Part shown: positions 27,531 to 36,157 of the stretch, in pieces | Layout: each line of letters opens with the position of its first letter | How positions within the stretch are numbered: the stretch's first letter is position 1 | NCBI RefSeq assembly: GCF_000421565.1 | Contig: NZ_ATXG01000001.1 | Location: 124,001-188,000 of the forward strand | Direction: 5' to 3' | From: Agromyces subbeticus DSM 16689 | GTDB lineage: Bacteria > Actinomycetota > Actinomycetes > Actinomycetales > Microbacteriaceae | Length of the DNA stretch: 64,000 nt | Notes under the pieces: generated by a model | Told to the model about the DNA's origin: nothing | Seen by the model: the letters and a program-made list of their open reading frames with translations, nothing else | Databases searched by the model: none | Program-made: the position numbers and the translations under genes

Positions 27531-27971
27531 ATGCAACGAATCATGTCTTCCACGGCGCTCGTCTTCGCGGGCGCGCTGCTCCTCTCGGGCTGTGCCGCCG
27601 GCAGCGACACCGGTGCCGAGGCATCAGCCGACTCGTGCGAGGTCGTTCGCGTCGAGGTGCGCGACATCTCCAACGGCGCGCAGAACGCGATCCTGACGGC
27701 GAGCGACCCGGCCGAGCTGCAGAGCTACCTCGACGGGCTCTCCGAGCGCGTCGATGCCCTGGGTGAGGAGGCCGCAGACGATTCTGCGGTCTCCGATGCG
27801 CTCGACGCGCTCGACGAGAAGCTCGACGCGGCCAGCGACTGGGCCGAGACGCTGCCGAGCGAGGCCGACGTCGAGGCCGGCGCCGAGATCGACGCCGAGG
27901 CGCAGTCGGCTCAGACCGAGGGCATCCAGGCGGCTGCCGTCAAGGTCACTGAGGTCTGCAAGGCCGAGTGA
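27531..27971 (+). CDS. Small acidic lipoprotein, function unknown
   Basis: A 146-residue protein with a lipoprotein signal peptide cleaved before Cys21 (lipobox LLSGC). The mature part is acidic and helical, rich in Ala, Asp and Glu, with two further cysteines (DSCEVV and EVCKAE at the end) that could pair. ATG 27531 has an AGGGGG run 9 nt upstream, and TAGACT is present in the leader. I do not recognise a family. A terminator hairpin follows at 28037. Confidence 0.75.
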   Translation: MQRIMSSTALVFAGALLLSGCAAGSDTGAEASADSCEVVRVEVRDISNGAQNAILTASDPAELQSYLDGLSERVDALGEEAADDSAVSDALDALDEKLDAASDWAETLPSEADVEAGAEIDAEAQSAQTEGIQAAAVKVTEVCKAE

Positions 27972-28036
27972 TCATCGTCGGCTGAGTCGTGCGCCGTTCG
28001 CCGGTGCAAGACTCGGCCGGCGCACGCACGAGACGA

Positions 28037-28070
28037 GCGCGCGGCATCCGATCATTCGGAGGCCGCGCGC
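28037..28070 (+). terminator. Rho-independent-type terminator
   Basis: A perfect 9-bp stem (GCGCGCGGC at 28037-28045 with GCCGCGCGC at 28062-28070) is followed by TTTCTCG on the plus strand, 66 nt past the lipoprotein stop. The Ku stop codon on the minus strand lies inside the loop, so it may serve both convergent genes. Confidence 0.75.
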
Positions 28071-29002
28071 TTTCTCGTGCCTGCCGACTTCGCGGCCGAC
28101 TTCGACGCCGACTTCTCGGTTGACGCCGACGATGCCTTCGCACCCGACTTCTTCTTCGCCGCGCTCGACGACCGCTTCGAACCGCCGGCTGACGTGCCGC
28201 CGGTCGACTTGCCGCCCCCGTCGCGCTTGGACGCTATCGATTGGCGCAGCGCCTCCATGAGGTCGATGACCTCGCCGCCCTTCTCTTCGGGCTCCTCGCC
28301 GAAGGTCGCCGCCGTGTCGACGCCCTCGCCCTGCTCGAGCTTCGCCGTGATGAGGGTGCGCAACTCCTGCTGGTACTCGTCGACGTACTGCTCGGGGTCG
28401 AAGTCGGAGACGAGGCTCTCGACGAGCTGCTTCGAGAGGTCGAGTTCCTTCGCCGAGATCTTCACGGGGTCGGAGAGCGAGGCGAAATCGGCCGCACGCA
28501 CCTCGTCGCTCCAGAGCAGCGTCTGCACCATGAGCACGTCGCCGTGCACACGCAGTGCCGCGAGCCGGGTCTTCTGGCGCAGCGCCATCTGCACGATCGC
28601 GGTGCGATCGGTCGACTCGAGCGTCTCGCGCAGCAGCACGTAGGCCTTCGACGAGGCCGAGTCGGGTTCGAGGTAGTAGCTGCGGTCGAACATGATCGGA
28701 TCGATCTGGTCGCTCGGCACGAACTCGACGACCTCGATCTCGCGGCTGCGCTCGGCGGGCATCGACTTGAGGTCTTCGTCGGTGATGATGACGGTCTGCT
28801 CGCCGTCGTCGTAGGCCTTGTCGATGTTCTTGTAGTCGACGACCTTGCCGCACACCTCGCACTTGCGCTGGTAGCGGATGCGCCCACCGTCTTCGTCGTG
28901 CACCTGGTGCAGTGACACGTCGTGGTCTTCGGTAGCGCTGTACAACTTGACGGGCACATTGACGAGGCCGAATGTGACCGCCCCCTTCCAGACGGCTCGC
29001 AT
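28052..29002 (-). CDS. ku: Ku protein, non-homologous end joining
   Basis: A 316-residue bacterial Ku homodimer subunit, which binds double-strand break ends and recruits LigD. The start MRAVWKGAVTFGLVNVPVKL is the family N-terminus. Family segments KCEVCGKVV, LKSMPAERSREIEV and YYLEPD follow. After about residue 255 the tail becomes Lys/Ser/Ala-rich, a DNA-binding extension as in other actinobacteria. It is divergent from ligD with 67 nt between the starts. Confidence 0.96.
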   Translation of the reverse strand: MRAVWKGAVTFGLVNVPVKLYSATEDHDVSLHQVHDEDGGRIRYQRKCEVCGKVVDYKNIDKAYDDGEQTVIITDEDLKSMPAERSREIEVVEFVPSDQIDPIMFDRSYYLEPDSASSKAYVLLRETLESTDRTAIVQMALRQKTRLAALRVHGDVLMVQTLLWSDEVRAADFASLSDPVKISAKELDLSKQLVESLVSDFDPEQYVDEYQQELRTLITAKLEQGEGVDTAATFGEEPEEKGGEVIDLMEALRQSIASKRDGGGKSTGGTSAGGSKRSSSAAKKKSGAKASSASTEKSASKSAAKSAGTRKRAASE

Positions 29003-29069
29003 GGGTCAAGTACACACCAGCCACACGCCCTCGCGATAGTCCCCGATGCGGGTGCGGCATGATGGGGGC

Positions 29070-31514
29070 ATGGCTGAGGGCGCGCGCCAGCTCGTCGAGG
29101 TCGACGGCCGCCGCCTGCGGTTGACGAACCTCGACAAGGTCATGTATCCCGAGACGGGCATGACGAAGGGCGAGGTGATCTCCTACTACGCGGAGATCGC
29201 CCCCGTCATGGTGCCCCTCGTCGCAGGGCGCCCGGTCACGCGCAAGCGGTGGGTGCACGGCGTCGGCACGGCGGATGCCCCTGAGCCGCCGTTCTTCGAG
29301 AAGAACCTCGCCGAGCATGCTCCCGACTGGGTGCGCCGCGGCATCCAGCACCACTCCGATGGCGACAAGGCGTACCCCATCGCCGGCGACCGGGCGACGC
29401 TCGTGTGGCTCGCACAGCAGGCGTCGCTCGAGGTGCACGTGCCGCAATGGCGATTCGATGCCGCGGGGGAGCCGGCGAACCCCGATCGCATGGTCTTCGA
29501 CCTCGACCCGGGCGAGGGAATGGGCCTTGCCGAGTGCGCCGAGGTGGCTCGTCTCGTGCGCTCGCTGCTCACCGGAATGGCGCTCGAGGCGGTGCCGGTG
29601 ACGAGCGGCAGCAAGGGTATTCACCTCTATGCGGCGCTCGACGGCTCGCAGGGTTCCGACCAGGTCTCGGCGGTCGCGCACGAGCTCGCGCGAGCACTCG
29701 AGGCCGACCACCCCGAACTCATCGTGTCGAGCATGCGCAAGACACTGCGCACGGGCCGCGTGCTCATCGACTGGAGCCAGAACAACGCCAAGAAGACCAC
29801 GATCGCGCCGTGCTCGCTGCGTGGGCGACCTCGCCCGACGGTCGCCGCGCCGCGCACGTGGGAGGAACTCGACGATGCGGATCTGCGTCAGCTCGAGGCA
29901 TCCGAAGTGCTCGAACGGGTGGCGCAGTCGGGCGACCCGATGCGCGCCATCACCGAGCGCTCGCACGGCGGGCCGCTCGCCGAATACCTCTCGATGCGGA
30001 AGACCGGAGCGACTCCCGAGCCCATGCCCGCGTCGGCATGGGGCAGCCCGAGCGCGGGCGCGCCGATCTTCACCATCCAGGAGCACCACGCCCGGCGCCT
30101 GCACTTCGACCTGCGCCTCGAACGCGACGGGGTGCTGAAGAGCTGGGCGGTGCCGAAGGGGGTGCCGGAGACCTCGGGCACGAACCACCTCGCCGTGCAG
30201 ACCGAAGACCACCCCATGGAGTACGCGACATTCGAGGGCACCATCCCCAAGGGGGAGTACGGCGCCGGCTCGATGACGATCTGGGACACCGGCACCTACG
30301 ACACCGAGAAGTGGCGCGACGACGAGATCATCATCGACCTCGACGGGCAGCCCGGCGGCCCACTCGGCGGGCGGGTGCGGCTCGTCCTGATCAGAACCGA
30401 CGGGCAGGGCGAGAAGAGCTCGTGGCTGCTGCATCGCATGAAAGATCAGTCGCCTGGTGGCGGACACGGGGGCGCGGGTTTCGAGACGCGTCCTCCTTCG
30501 TCGGGCGCTCCTCAACCAGCTGGGGGTGGGGGTGCGTCGGTCGCTCCTCAACCCGCGGTGGAGGAGCGACCGATGCTCGCGACAGCGGGCACCCTCGGCA
30601 TGCTCGCCGGCGAGGAGTGGGCCCTCGAGTGGAAATGGGACGGCATCCGGGTGCTCGCTCGCGTCGAGGCGGGCGGCATGAGGCTGCGGAGCCGCAACGG
30701 CGTCGACATCACCGCGCGCTATCCCGAGTTCGCGTCGCTGCCGAGCGTCGTGCGCGGCGACGCCCTGCTCGACGGCGAGATCGTCGCGCTCGACGCCGAC
30801 GGGCGGCCCGACTTCGGGCGGCTGCAGCAGCGGATGAATCTCACGAAGCCACGTGAGATCGAGCGGGTCGCGGCATCCGTGCCGGCCCGCCTGCTGGTGT
30901 TCGACGTGCTCGAGGTCGCCGGCGCCGCGGTCATCGACGAGCCGTACCGCGAGCGTCGCGCGCGCCTCGCGGGGCTCGTGCGCATGAAGCGCGGCGTTCC
31001 GGTCGAGGTGCCGGCGCCCGCGACCGGCGCCGCCGAGGAGGCCCTCGAAGAGAGCCGACGGCTCGGGCTCGAGGGTCTCCTGGCGAAGCGCCCCGGCTCC
31101 CGGTATCGGCCCGGTGCTCGCACCGCCGACTGGCTGAAGCTGAAGCTGACCCTCACGCAAGAGGTCGTGATCGGCGGGTATCGTCGCGGCAGCGGCACTC
31201 GCACCGGCCGCATCCGCTCGCTGCTGCTCGGCATCCCCGGTGAACACGGGCTCGAGTACGTCGGTCGAGTGGGGTCCGGCCTCGGCGAGATCGCGCTCGA
31301 CCGGCTGCTCGCGGCGCTGCAGCCGCTCGAGCAGCGCGAGTCGCCGTTCGTGCAGGTGCCGGCCGCCGACGTGCGCGACGCGGTGTGGGTGCGCCCCGAA
31401 CTCGTCGGCGAGATCGAACTCGGCGACTGGACGAACAGCGGCATGGCGCGGCACCCGCGCTGGCGGGGGTTGCGGCCCGACAAGTCGCCGTCCGAGGTCG
31501 TGCGCGAGGCCTGA
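29070..31514 (+). CDS. ligD: Multifunctional ATP-dependent DNA ligase LigD (Pol-PE-Lig)
   Basis: An 814-residue NHEJ ligase. The N-terminal primase-polymerase domain (about 10-300) has the DLDPGEG metal motif. The 3'-phosphoesterase domain (about 335-460) begins EHHARRLHFDLRLERDG. The ligase domain (about 505-800) has the nucleotidyl lysine K522 in EWKWDGIRV and the LDGEIVALD motif. The PE-Lig linker is encoded by GC-rich palindromic repeat DNA (30478-30572) and reads as Gly/Pro/Ala-rich sequence. The start ATG 29070 lies 6 nt after CATGAT, so it may be leaderless. Domain order Pol-PE-Lig is that of mycobacterial LigD. Confidence 0.95.
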   Translation: MAEGARQLVEVDGRRLRLTNLDKVMYPETGMTKGEVISYYAEIAPVMVPLVAGRPVTRKRWVHGVGTADAPEPPFFEKNLAEHAPDWVRRGIQHHSDGDKAYPIAGDRATLVWLAQQASLEVHVPQWRFDAAGEPANPDRMVFDLDPGEGMGLAECAEVARLVRSLLTGMALEAVPVTSGSKGIHLYAALDGSQGSDQVSAVAHELARALEADHPELIVSSMRKTLRTGRVLIDWSQNNAKKTTIAPCSLRGRPRPTVAAPRTWEELDDADLRQLEASEVLERVAQSGDPMRAITERSHGGPLAEYLSMRKTGATPEPMPASAWGSPSAGAPIFTIQEHHARRLHFDLRLERDGVLKSWAVPKGVPETSGTNHLAVQTEDHPMEYATFEGTIPKGEYGAGSMTIWDTGTYDTEKWRDDEIIIDLDGQPGGPLGGRVRLVLIRTDGQGEKSSWLLHRMKDQSPGGGHGGAGFETRPPSSGAPQPAGGGGASVAPQPAVEERPMLATAGTLGMLAGEEWALEWKWDGIRVLARVEAGGMRLRSRNGVDITARYPEFASLPSVVRGDALLDGEIVALDADGRPDFGRLQQRMNLTKPREIERVAASVPARLLVFDVLEVAGAAVIDEPYRERRARLAGLVRMKRGVPVEVPAPATGAAEEALEESRRLGLEGLLAKRPGSRYRPGARTADWLKLKLTLTQEVVIGGYRRGSGTRTGRIRSLLLGIPGEHGLEYVGRVGSGLGEIALDRLLAALQPLEQRESPFVQVPAADVRDAVWVRPELVGEIELGDWTNSGMARHPRWRGLRPDKSPSEVVREA
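30538..30572. repeat. Inverted repeat inside ligD linker
   Basis: A perfect 12-bp inverted repeat (CGGTCGCTCCTC at 30538-30549, GAGGAGCGACCG at 30561-30572) round an 11-nt loop. Upstream, TTTCGAGACGCG...TCCTCCTTCGTCGGGCGCTCCTCAACC (30479-30516, not all bases listed) looks like a half of the same kind of interspersed repeat. It is in frame and encodes linker residues. Confidence 0.7.
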
Positions 31515-31581
31515 ACAGCACGCCGGTCGAGGCGAAGTCAAGCCGTTGGCTTGTCTGGGGCCGCGTCATACGGTGATGCCG

Positions 31582-33012
31582 ATGAGCGAACACGGGCTGC
31601 GAGACGCAGATGCGGGCGACGACGACTCCGGCGACCGCCTGACGGCCGGCGACGACGCCACAGCGGATGCCACCGATGAAGCCACCGATGAAGCCACCGA
31701 TGACGCCGGCGAACGCCCCAGCGGGGTGAAGCGGGTTCTGCGCCTACTCGGCCCGGGCCTCATCACCGGCGCCTCCGACGACGACCCATCGGGCATCGCG
31801 ACCTACGCCCAGGCGGGTGCGACCTACGGGTACGGCACCCTCTGGACCGTGCCGTTCGTGCTGCCGCTCATGATCGCGGTGCAGGAGATCTGCGACCGCA
31901 CCGCTTCGGCGACGGGCAAGAGCCTCGGTGCGCTCGCCCGCGACCGGTTCACCGGGGCCGGTCGGTTCGTCGTGCTCGTGTTGCTGCTCGCGCTCTTCGC
32001 CGCGAACGGCCTGAACGTGGCCGCCGACCTGCTCGCCGTCGGGGAGGGAATGGAGCTGCTGCGCGCGGGCCCGGCGCACCTGTGGAGCGCCGTGGCCGGT
32101 CTCGGCATCGGCGCCGTGCTCTTCTTCGGGTCGTTCGCGATGGTGGCGAAGGTGATCCGCTGGCTGTGCCTCAGCCTGTTCGCCTACGTGGGCGTGCTCG
32201 TCGTCGCGAACGTCGACTGGGGCGATGTGCTGATCGGCCTCGCCGGTTTCGAGTTCTCGTTCTCGCCCGCGTACCTCGGCATGATCGTCGCGATCCTCGG
32301 CACGAGCATCTCGCCGTATCTCTTCTTCTGGCAGAGCGAAGACCGGCTCGAGGAGATGCGCGATGCACCCGAGGGGGGCGACGACCCGGTGCCGCTCCGG
32401 CGACGGAGTGGGCGGAGCGCACGGCGACAGCTCGTCGACAGCCGCCTCGACGTCGTCATCGGCATGGTCTTCTCGGTGCTCGTGATGTTCGCGATCATCG
32501 TCGCGACGGCGGCGACGCTCGGTGCGGAGGGGAAGAAGATCGAGACCGCAGCGGATGCCGCGGCAGCCCTCGAGCCGATCGCCGGCCCCGCGGCATCCGT
32601 GCTGTTCGCCCTCGGATTCATCGGGTCGGGCCTGCTCGCCGTGCCCGTGCTGATCACGGCCGGCTCGGCCGCGCTCGCCGCGATGCTCGGCAAGCCGTGG
32701 AGCCTCGCCGCGAGCCCGCGCCGCGACCCGTTCTTCTACACGCTCGTCGGCGTCGGCACGATCGGCGGCGTCGGGCTCGCCCTCATCTCGGCCGATGCGG
32801 TGACGCTGCTCGTCTTCAGCGCGCTCATCAACGGCATCGTGGCGGCGCCGTTCCTGATCATGCTGATGATCATCGCCCGGAACCGCCGGATCATGGGCCG
32901 GTACCGGGTCGGCCGGCTCGCGGGCACCTTCGGGTGGATCACCGCCGGCGTGATGTCGGTGGCGAGCGTCATCGGCATCGTGCAGACGTTCACCGGTGGG
33001 CTCGGCATCTGA
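31582..33012 (+). CDS. Nramp-like divalent metal transporter
   Basis: A 476-residue membrane protein of the Nramp superfamily with about eleven helices. A 40-residue acidic, Thr/Asp/Ala repeat-rich cytoplasmic tail leads in. The first helix carries SDDDPSGIATY in place of the canonical DPGN metal motif. Helix six has TSISPYLFFWQSE in place of the MPH motif. Such relatives are annotated as Mn/Fe transporters, but the altered site makes the ion uncertain. Start ATG 31582 follows TACGGT (31569-31574) by 7 nt; ATG 31576 is the alternative. A weak form of the stress-gene box (AGTCAAGCCGTT, 31536) lies upstream. Confidence 0.82.
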   Translation: MSEHGLRDADAGDDDSGDRLTAGDDATADATDEATDEATDDAGERPSGVKRVLRLLGPGLITGASDDDPSGIATYAQAGATYGYGTLWTVPFVLPLMIAVQEICDRTASATGKSLGALARDRFTGAGRFVVLVLLLALFAANGLNVAADLLAVGEGMELLRAGPAHLWSAVAGLGIGAVLFFGSFAMVAKVIRWLCLSLFAYVGVLVVANVDWGDVLIGLAGFEFSFSPAYLGMIVAILGTSISPYLFFWQSEDRLEEMRDAPEGGDDPVPLRRRSGRSARRQLVDSRLDVVIGMVFSVLVMFAIIVATAATLGAEGKKIETAADAAAALEPIAGPAASVLFALGFIGSGLLAVPVLITAGSAALAAMLGKPWSLAASPRRDPFFYTLVGVGTIGGVGLALISADAVTLLVFSALINGIVAAPFLIMLMIIARNRRIMGRYRVGRLAGTFGWITAGVMSVASVIGIVQTFTGGLGI

Positions 33013-33028
33013 GCTGGGGGCACGGCGT

Positions 33029-34036
33029 TCATACGTCGTCGTCGGCAGGGCCGAGCAGCTCGAGCAGCCGGCGTTCACGATCGGGGCCGGATGCCACGAC
33101 GATGCCGCGCTCGTAGGCGGCGAGCACTCGCGGGTCGACGTAGCTGGCCCGCGCTATCGATGGCGTGTTGCCGAGCACGCGCGACGTCTCGTCGATCGCC
33201 TCGCGGATCGCGGCCCGCCTCGCCCGCTCGGTGCCTGCCGGCCCGAGGGCGGCGAGGTGATCGGCGGCGACGACCGTGCCTCGCAGCGTGCGGAAGTCCT
33301 TGGCGGTGAAGTCGCCGCCGGTGCGCTCGCGGATGTCGCCGTTCACGTCGACCGGAGCGGCTGCGCGCATTGAGCGGCCCTCGGCCCAGGCGTAGAGCCG
33401 AGCGCCTGCCGAGCGAACGCCTGCGCGTTCGACGAACGTGGCGAGCGAGGCATCCGTCACCCGCAGGTTCTGTGCGATGCCACCTTTCGCCCGGAAGCGG
33501 AACCGCACCGTCTCATCATCGTCGAGCAGCGCGTTGCGCACCAGGAGCGTCGTGAGGCCGCGGCTGCGGAAGCCCGCGAGTGACTCCTCCGAACCGATGC
33601 GGATCGCTCCGAGATCGAGCGTGCGGAATGCGGCGGCCAGCACTCGCTCGCGAGTGAGACCATCGGATGCCTCGCGCCCATCGAGCCCGTCGAACGCGAG
33701 ATCGCGCGCGACGCCGCGCCGGGCGCGCGGCAGTGCCTCGGCGAGCGCGGTCATGCGCAGGAACTTCTCGGCGTCCTGGCGCTCGCGCCACGCGGGATGG
33801 TAGAGGTACTGCCGCCGGCCCGCGGCATCGACGCCGACCGCGAGGATGTGCGCGTTCGGCGCATCCGAGATCCAGACCTCCTGCCACGCCGGCGGAATGG
33901 CGAGTTCGGCGATACGAGTCCGCTCGGCGCGCCCGGCGATGCCGCCGTCGAGGTGCACGTAGCCGAAGCCGCGACCGCGTCTCACCCGGGTGAACCCGGG
34001 TGAGACGTACGGCTCGACCCGTTTGAGGCGCGGCAC
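33029..34036 (-). CDS. DNA topoisomerase IB (poxvirus/bacterial type)
   Basis: A 335-residue type IB topoisomerase that relaxes supercoils through a 3'-phosphotyrosine. The active tyrosine fits Y299 in TPSIARASYVDPRV. The catalytic basic residues lie in FTAKDFRTLRGT (about 243-254) and in the Arg-rich segment near residue 178-184. The length is typical of bacterial forms. ATG 34036 lies 9 nt after the stop of the 88-residue gene upstream, so the two are probably co-transcribed. It sits beside Ku/LigD and other stress-type genes. Confidence 0.93.
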   Translation of the reverse strand: MPRLKRVEPYVSPGFTRVRRGRGFGYVHLDGGIAGRAERTRIAELAIPPAWQEVWISDAPNAHILAVGVDAAGRRQYLYHPAWRERQDAEKFLRMTALAEALPRARRGVARDLAFDGLDGREASDGLTRERVLAAAFRTLDLGAIRIGSEESLAGFRSRGLTTLLVRNALLDDDETVRFRFRAKGGIAQNLRVTDASLATFVERAGVRSAGARLYAWAEGRSMRAAAPVDVNGDIRERTGGDFTAKDFRTLRGTVVAADHLAALGPAGTERARRAAIREAIDETSRVLGNTPSIARASYVDPRVLAAYERGIVVASGPDRERRLLELLGPADDDV

Positions 34037-34045
34037 CGGCGGCGC

Positions 34046-34312
34046 TCAGTGGTTGCGCAGCGCCGAGATGAGCTCGGCCTTGCGCTTGCCGCTGTAGCCC
34101 GTGATGCCGAGCTCCTTCGCACGCTTCTTCAGCGCGTCGACGGTCCAGTCGTCGTAATCGCCGTGCTTGCCGCCTTTGCGACCGACGGCGCTTCGACCCT
34201 GCTTGGCCGCCGCGTTCGAGATGCGGGCCGCCTTCTCCTTCGAGGCTCCGTCGTCGCGAAGCTCCTCGTAGAGCTCCGGGTCCTTCAGCGATGCGTTCTT
34301 GCGTCCGGGCAT
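34046..34312 (-). CDS. Small Rho-N/SAP-like domain protein (DUF7218-type)
   Basis: An 88-residue basic protein. The C-terminal WTVDALKKRAKELGITGYSG and following KRKAELISALRNH match the Rho N-terminal/SAP-like helix-extension-helix fold, a nucleic-acid-binding motif. The N-terminal half is charged, with ASKEKAARISNAAAKQG like other actinobacterial proteins of this type. GAGAGGAG lies 5 nt before ATG 34312. It probably binds DNA or RNA, and its partner in the operon is topoisomerase IB. Confidence 0.82.
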   Translation of the reverse strand: MPGRKNASLKDPELYEELRDDGASKEKAARISNAAAKQGRSAVGRKGGKHGDYDDWTVDALKKRAKELGITGYSGKRKAELISALRNH

Positions 34313-34328
34313 TTGTACTCCTCTCGTT

Positions 34329-34372
34329 CCTGGTTCTCCGACCCGCGTTCTCCGACTCGCGTCCTACAACCC
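34329..34372. repeat. Three 14-bp imperfect tandem repeats
   Basis: Units of the form TTCTCCGACCCGCG are repeated three times with increasing divergence, between the DUF7218-type gene and the SDR stop. The last unit covers the SDR stop codon region. No clear function is evident. Confidence 0.5.
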
Positions 34373-35248
34373 GCGTCCGCCGGTGACCGGCAGCACGGCG
34401 CCTGAGACGTACGACGCGTCATCCGACGCGAGGTAGACGTAAGCACCGGCGAGCTCGGCAGGCTGGCCGGCGCGCCCGAGCGGGGTGTTGCGCCCGAACT
34501 CCGGCAGCTTGTCGGGCCACCCGGTGGCGGGAATCAAGGGAGTCCAGATCGGGCCGGGCGCGACGGCATTGACCCGGATGCCCCGTGGCCCGAGCTCTTC
34601 GGCGAGCGCCTTCGTGAACGCCACGAGCGCGGCCTTCGTCATGGCGTAGTCGACGAGGGCCGACGAGGGGTCGAAGCCCTGGATCGACGTCGTGGTGATG
34701 ATGCTCGACCCGGCCTCCATGAGCGGCACCGCCGCACGGGCCAGGAACACCGGCGCGAACAGGTTCACGCGCACGACCGATTCGAAATCGTCGGTCGGGA
34801 TCTCGTCGATGCCGCCGCGGTTGCGCTGGTGTGCGGCGTTCAGCACGAGCAGGTCGATGCCGCCGAACGCCTGCTCGGTGTGCTCGATGAGCTCCTTGCA
34901 GTGCGCCTCGCTGCGCAGGTCGCCGGGCAACAGCAGCGGATCGGTGCCGGCATCCGACACCCATTTGGCAGTCTCTTCGGCATCTGCCTGCTCGCTCGGC
35001 AGGAAGGCGATCGCGACGTGCGCACCCTCCCTCGCGAAGGCGATCGCGACAGCTCGGCCGATCCCCGAGTCGCCGCCCGTGATGAGCGCACGCCGGCCCT
35101 CGAGCCGGCGACTTCCGCGGTAGCTCTGCTCGCCGTGATCGGGCAGCGGTGACATCCGATCGGTCAGCCCTGGCGGCTGTTGCTCCTGTTTCGGGAACGG
35201 GTCGGTCGTGTGCTTCGTGGTCGGATCGATCAGCTGGTCTTCGGTCAT
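34364..35248 (-). CDS. Short-chain dehydrogenase/reductase (YhdG/GsiB-type stress SDR)
   Basis: A 294-residue NAD(P)-dependent oxidoreductase. The long N-terminal lead (PFPKQEQQPPGLTDRMSPLPDHGEQSYRG, partly shown) is characteristic of the stress-induced glucose-dehydrogenase-like SDR group. The Rossmann motif is ITGGDSGIGRAVA, and the catalytic Tyr/Lys fit DYAMTKAAL after TTTSIQGF. The start ATG 35248 has GAGGAGG 6 nt upstream. The promoter carries the shared TGTCAATCCCCT box (35313-35302). The natural substrate is not evident. Confidence 0.88.
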   Translation of the reverse strand: MTEDQLIDPTTKHTTDPFPKQEQQPPGLTDRMSPLPDHGEQSYRGSRRLEGRRALITGGDSGIGRAVAIAFAREGAHVAIAFLPSEQADAEETAKWVSDAGTDPLLLPGDLRSEAHCKELIEHTEQAFGGIDLLVLNAAHQRNRGGIDEIPTDDFESVVRVNLFAPVFLARAAVPLMEAGSSIITTTSIQGFDPSSALVDYAMTKAALVAFTKALAEELGPRGIRVNAVAPGPIWTPLIPATGWPDKLPEFGRNTPLGRAGQPAELAGAYVYLASDDASYVSGAVLPVTGGRGL

Positions 35249-35273
35249 GTGCATCCTCCTCGAATCACCGGCC

Positions 35274-35313
35274 ACGGTACGCGTCGGCACCGCACCGTGG
35301 CAGGGGATTGACA
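35274..35313 (-). promoter_or_regulatory. Shared stress-type promoter box, copy 1 (SDR)
   Basis: TGTCAATCCCCT (35313-35302), then 22 nt, then TACCGT (35279-35274), 25 nt before the SDR start. The same layout recurs five more times between 35 and 40 kb. Confidence 0.7.
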
Positions 35314-35367
35314 GGCATTGGTGCAGCGCTCGGCGAGCACGCTCGGGTACCACGCCCCGCGAACGAG

Positions 35368-35407
35368 GGTCAACCCCTAGCCGCGCGATCGCGGCCTCCC
35401 ATAGCGT
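35368..35407 (+). promoter_or_regulatory. Shared stress-type promoter box, copy 2 (small membrane protein)
   Basis: GGTCAACCCCT (35368-35378), 23 nt, then TAGCGT (35402-35407), about 100 nt before the start of the 54-residue gene. Confidence 0.65.
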
Positions 35408-35508
35408 CGAGGGCACGAGGCGTAGCCCCGCCTCGAGGTTCTGCCTACCGGGTGCGAACCGTCCTCCGTACCCGTCGATCACGGGGCGGAACACCTGAAG
35501 GAGTGATC

Positions 35509-35673
35509 ATGAACATCCTCGTCGCCATCATCGCCATCGCCGCGGTCGTGCTGCTGATCACCGGCGGCGTCGTGCCCACGCTGAACTTTCTCATCTGGGT
35601 CGGCATCGCTTTGGCAGTCATCGCCGTGATCGTCTTCCTCGTGCGGTACATCGGCGGGAACCGCACGGTCTGA
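35509..35673 (+). CDS. Small two-helix membrane protein (DUF6131-like)
   Basis: A 54-residue hydrophobic protein with two predicted helices (about 3-19 and 25-45) and a basic C-terminus. It resembles the small DUF6131-type proteins of actinobacteria, function unknown. Ribosome site AAGGAG lies 5 nt before ATG 35509. It has its own box-bearing promoter and a terminator hairpin (35695) just after, so it is probably a monocistronic transcript. Confidence 0.75.
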   Translation: MNILVAIIAIAAVVLLITGGVVPTLNFLIWVGIALAVIAVIVFLVRYIGGNRTV

Positions 35674-35694
35674 CTCCGCGCAGCTTCGCACCGG

Positions 35695-35718
35695 ACGGGC
35701 GGCCATCTGGCCGCCCGT
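35695..35718 (+). terminator. Rho-independent-type terminator
   Basis: A perfect 10-bp stem (ACGGGCGGCC / GGCCGCCCGT) with an ATCT loop is followed by TTCGTG, 22 nt past the small membrane protein. Confidence 0.8.
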
Positions 35719-35747
35719 TTCGTGTGTCCAGCCCGTATGCTGTCAGG

Positions 35748-36140
35748 GTGGGCACCCTGTATTACGGAGATTCCGGCACCCCGATCGGCATCGAGGACCG
35801 CGCTCTCGCGCACCTGAAGATCGCCATCACGACAAGGCTTCGCCGGGGCGAGTCATTCACGCTGTCGTGGAAGCATGCCGAAGATCAGCCTCGGGGTCGC
35901 AGCACGCTGTGGCTGCACGCCTCCATTCCGTTGCGATTCGTGTTCGACGAGCCCGAGGGCCCCGAACTCAGCCGGCAGTGGATCGAAGACCTCATGCGGT
36001 CTGCGAACAGCACCGGCGGCATCAAGCTCGTGCCCGAGCAGCTCGACACCGACCCGATCCCGACGAACGATGGCCAGCCGGTGCAGGTCGGTGTCGATGT
36101 GCAAGAGGTCGAGAGCGGCAGCGCGTCGGTCAAAGCCTGA
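35748..36140 (+). CDS. DUF7882 family protein
   Basis: A 130-residue soluble protein of the DUF7882 family common in Microbacteriaceae (start VGTLYYGDSGTPIGIEDRAL), function unknown. Conserved features shared with the paralogue at 36824 are IEDRALAHLKIAI, LRRGESF, LWLHASIPLRFVF and the late SANSTGG. GTG 35748 lies 6 nt after TATGCT (35736-35741) with no ribosome site, indicating a leaderless transcript. It is adjacent to, and convergent with, the SRPBCC gene. Confidence 0.85.
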   Translation: MGTLYYGDSGTPIGIEDRALAHLKIAITTRLRRGESFTLSWKHAEDQPRGRSTLWLHASIPLRFVFDEPEGPELSRQWIEDLMRSANSTGGIKLVPEQLDTDPIPTNDGQPVQVGVDVQEVESGSASVKA

Positions 36141-36157
36141 CGACGCGGCCGCGTCGC

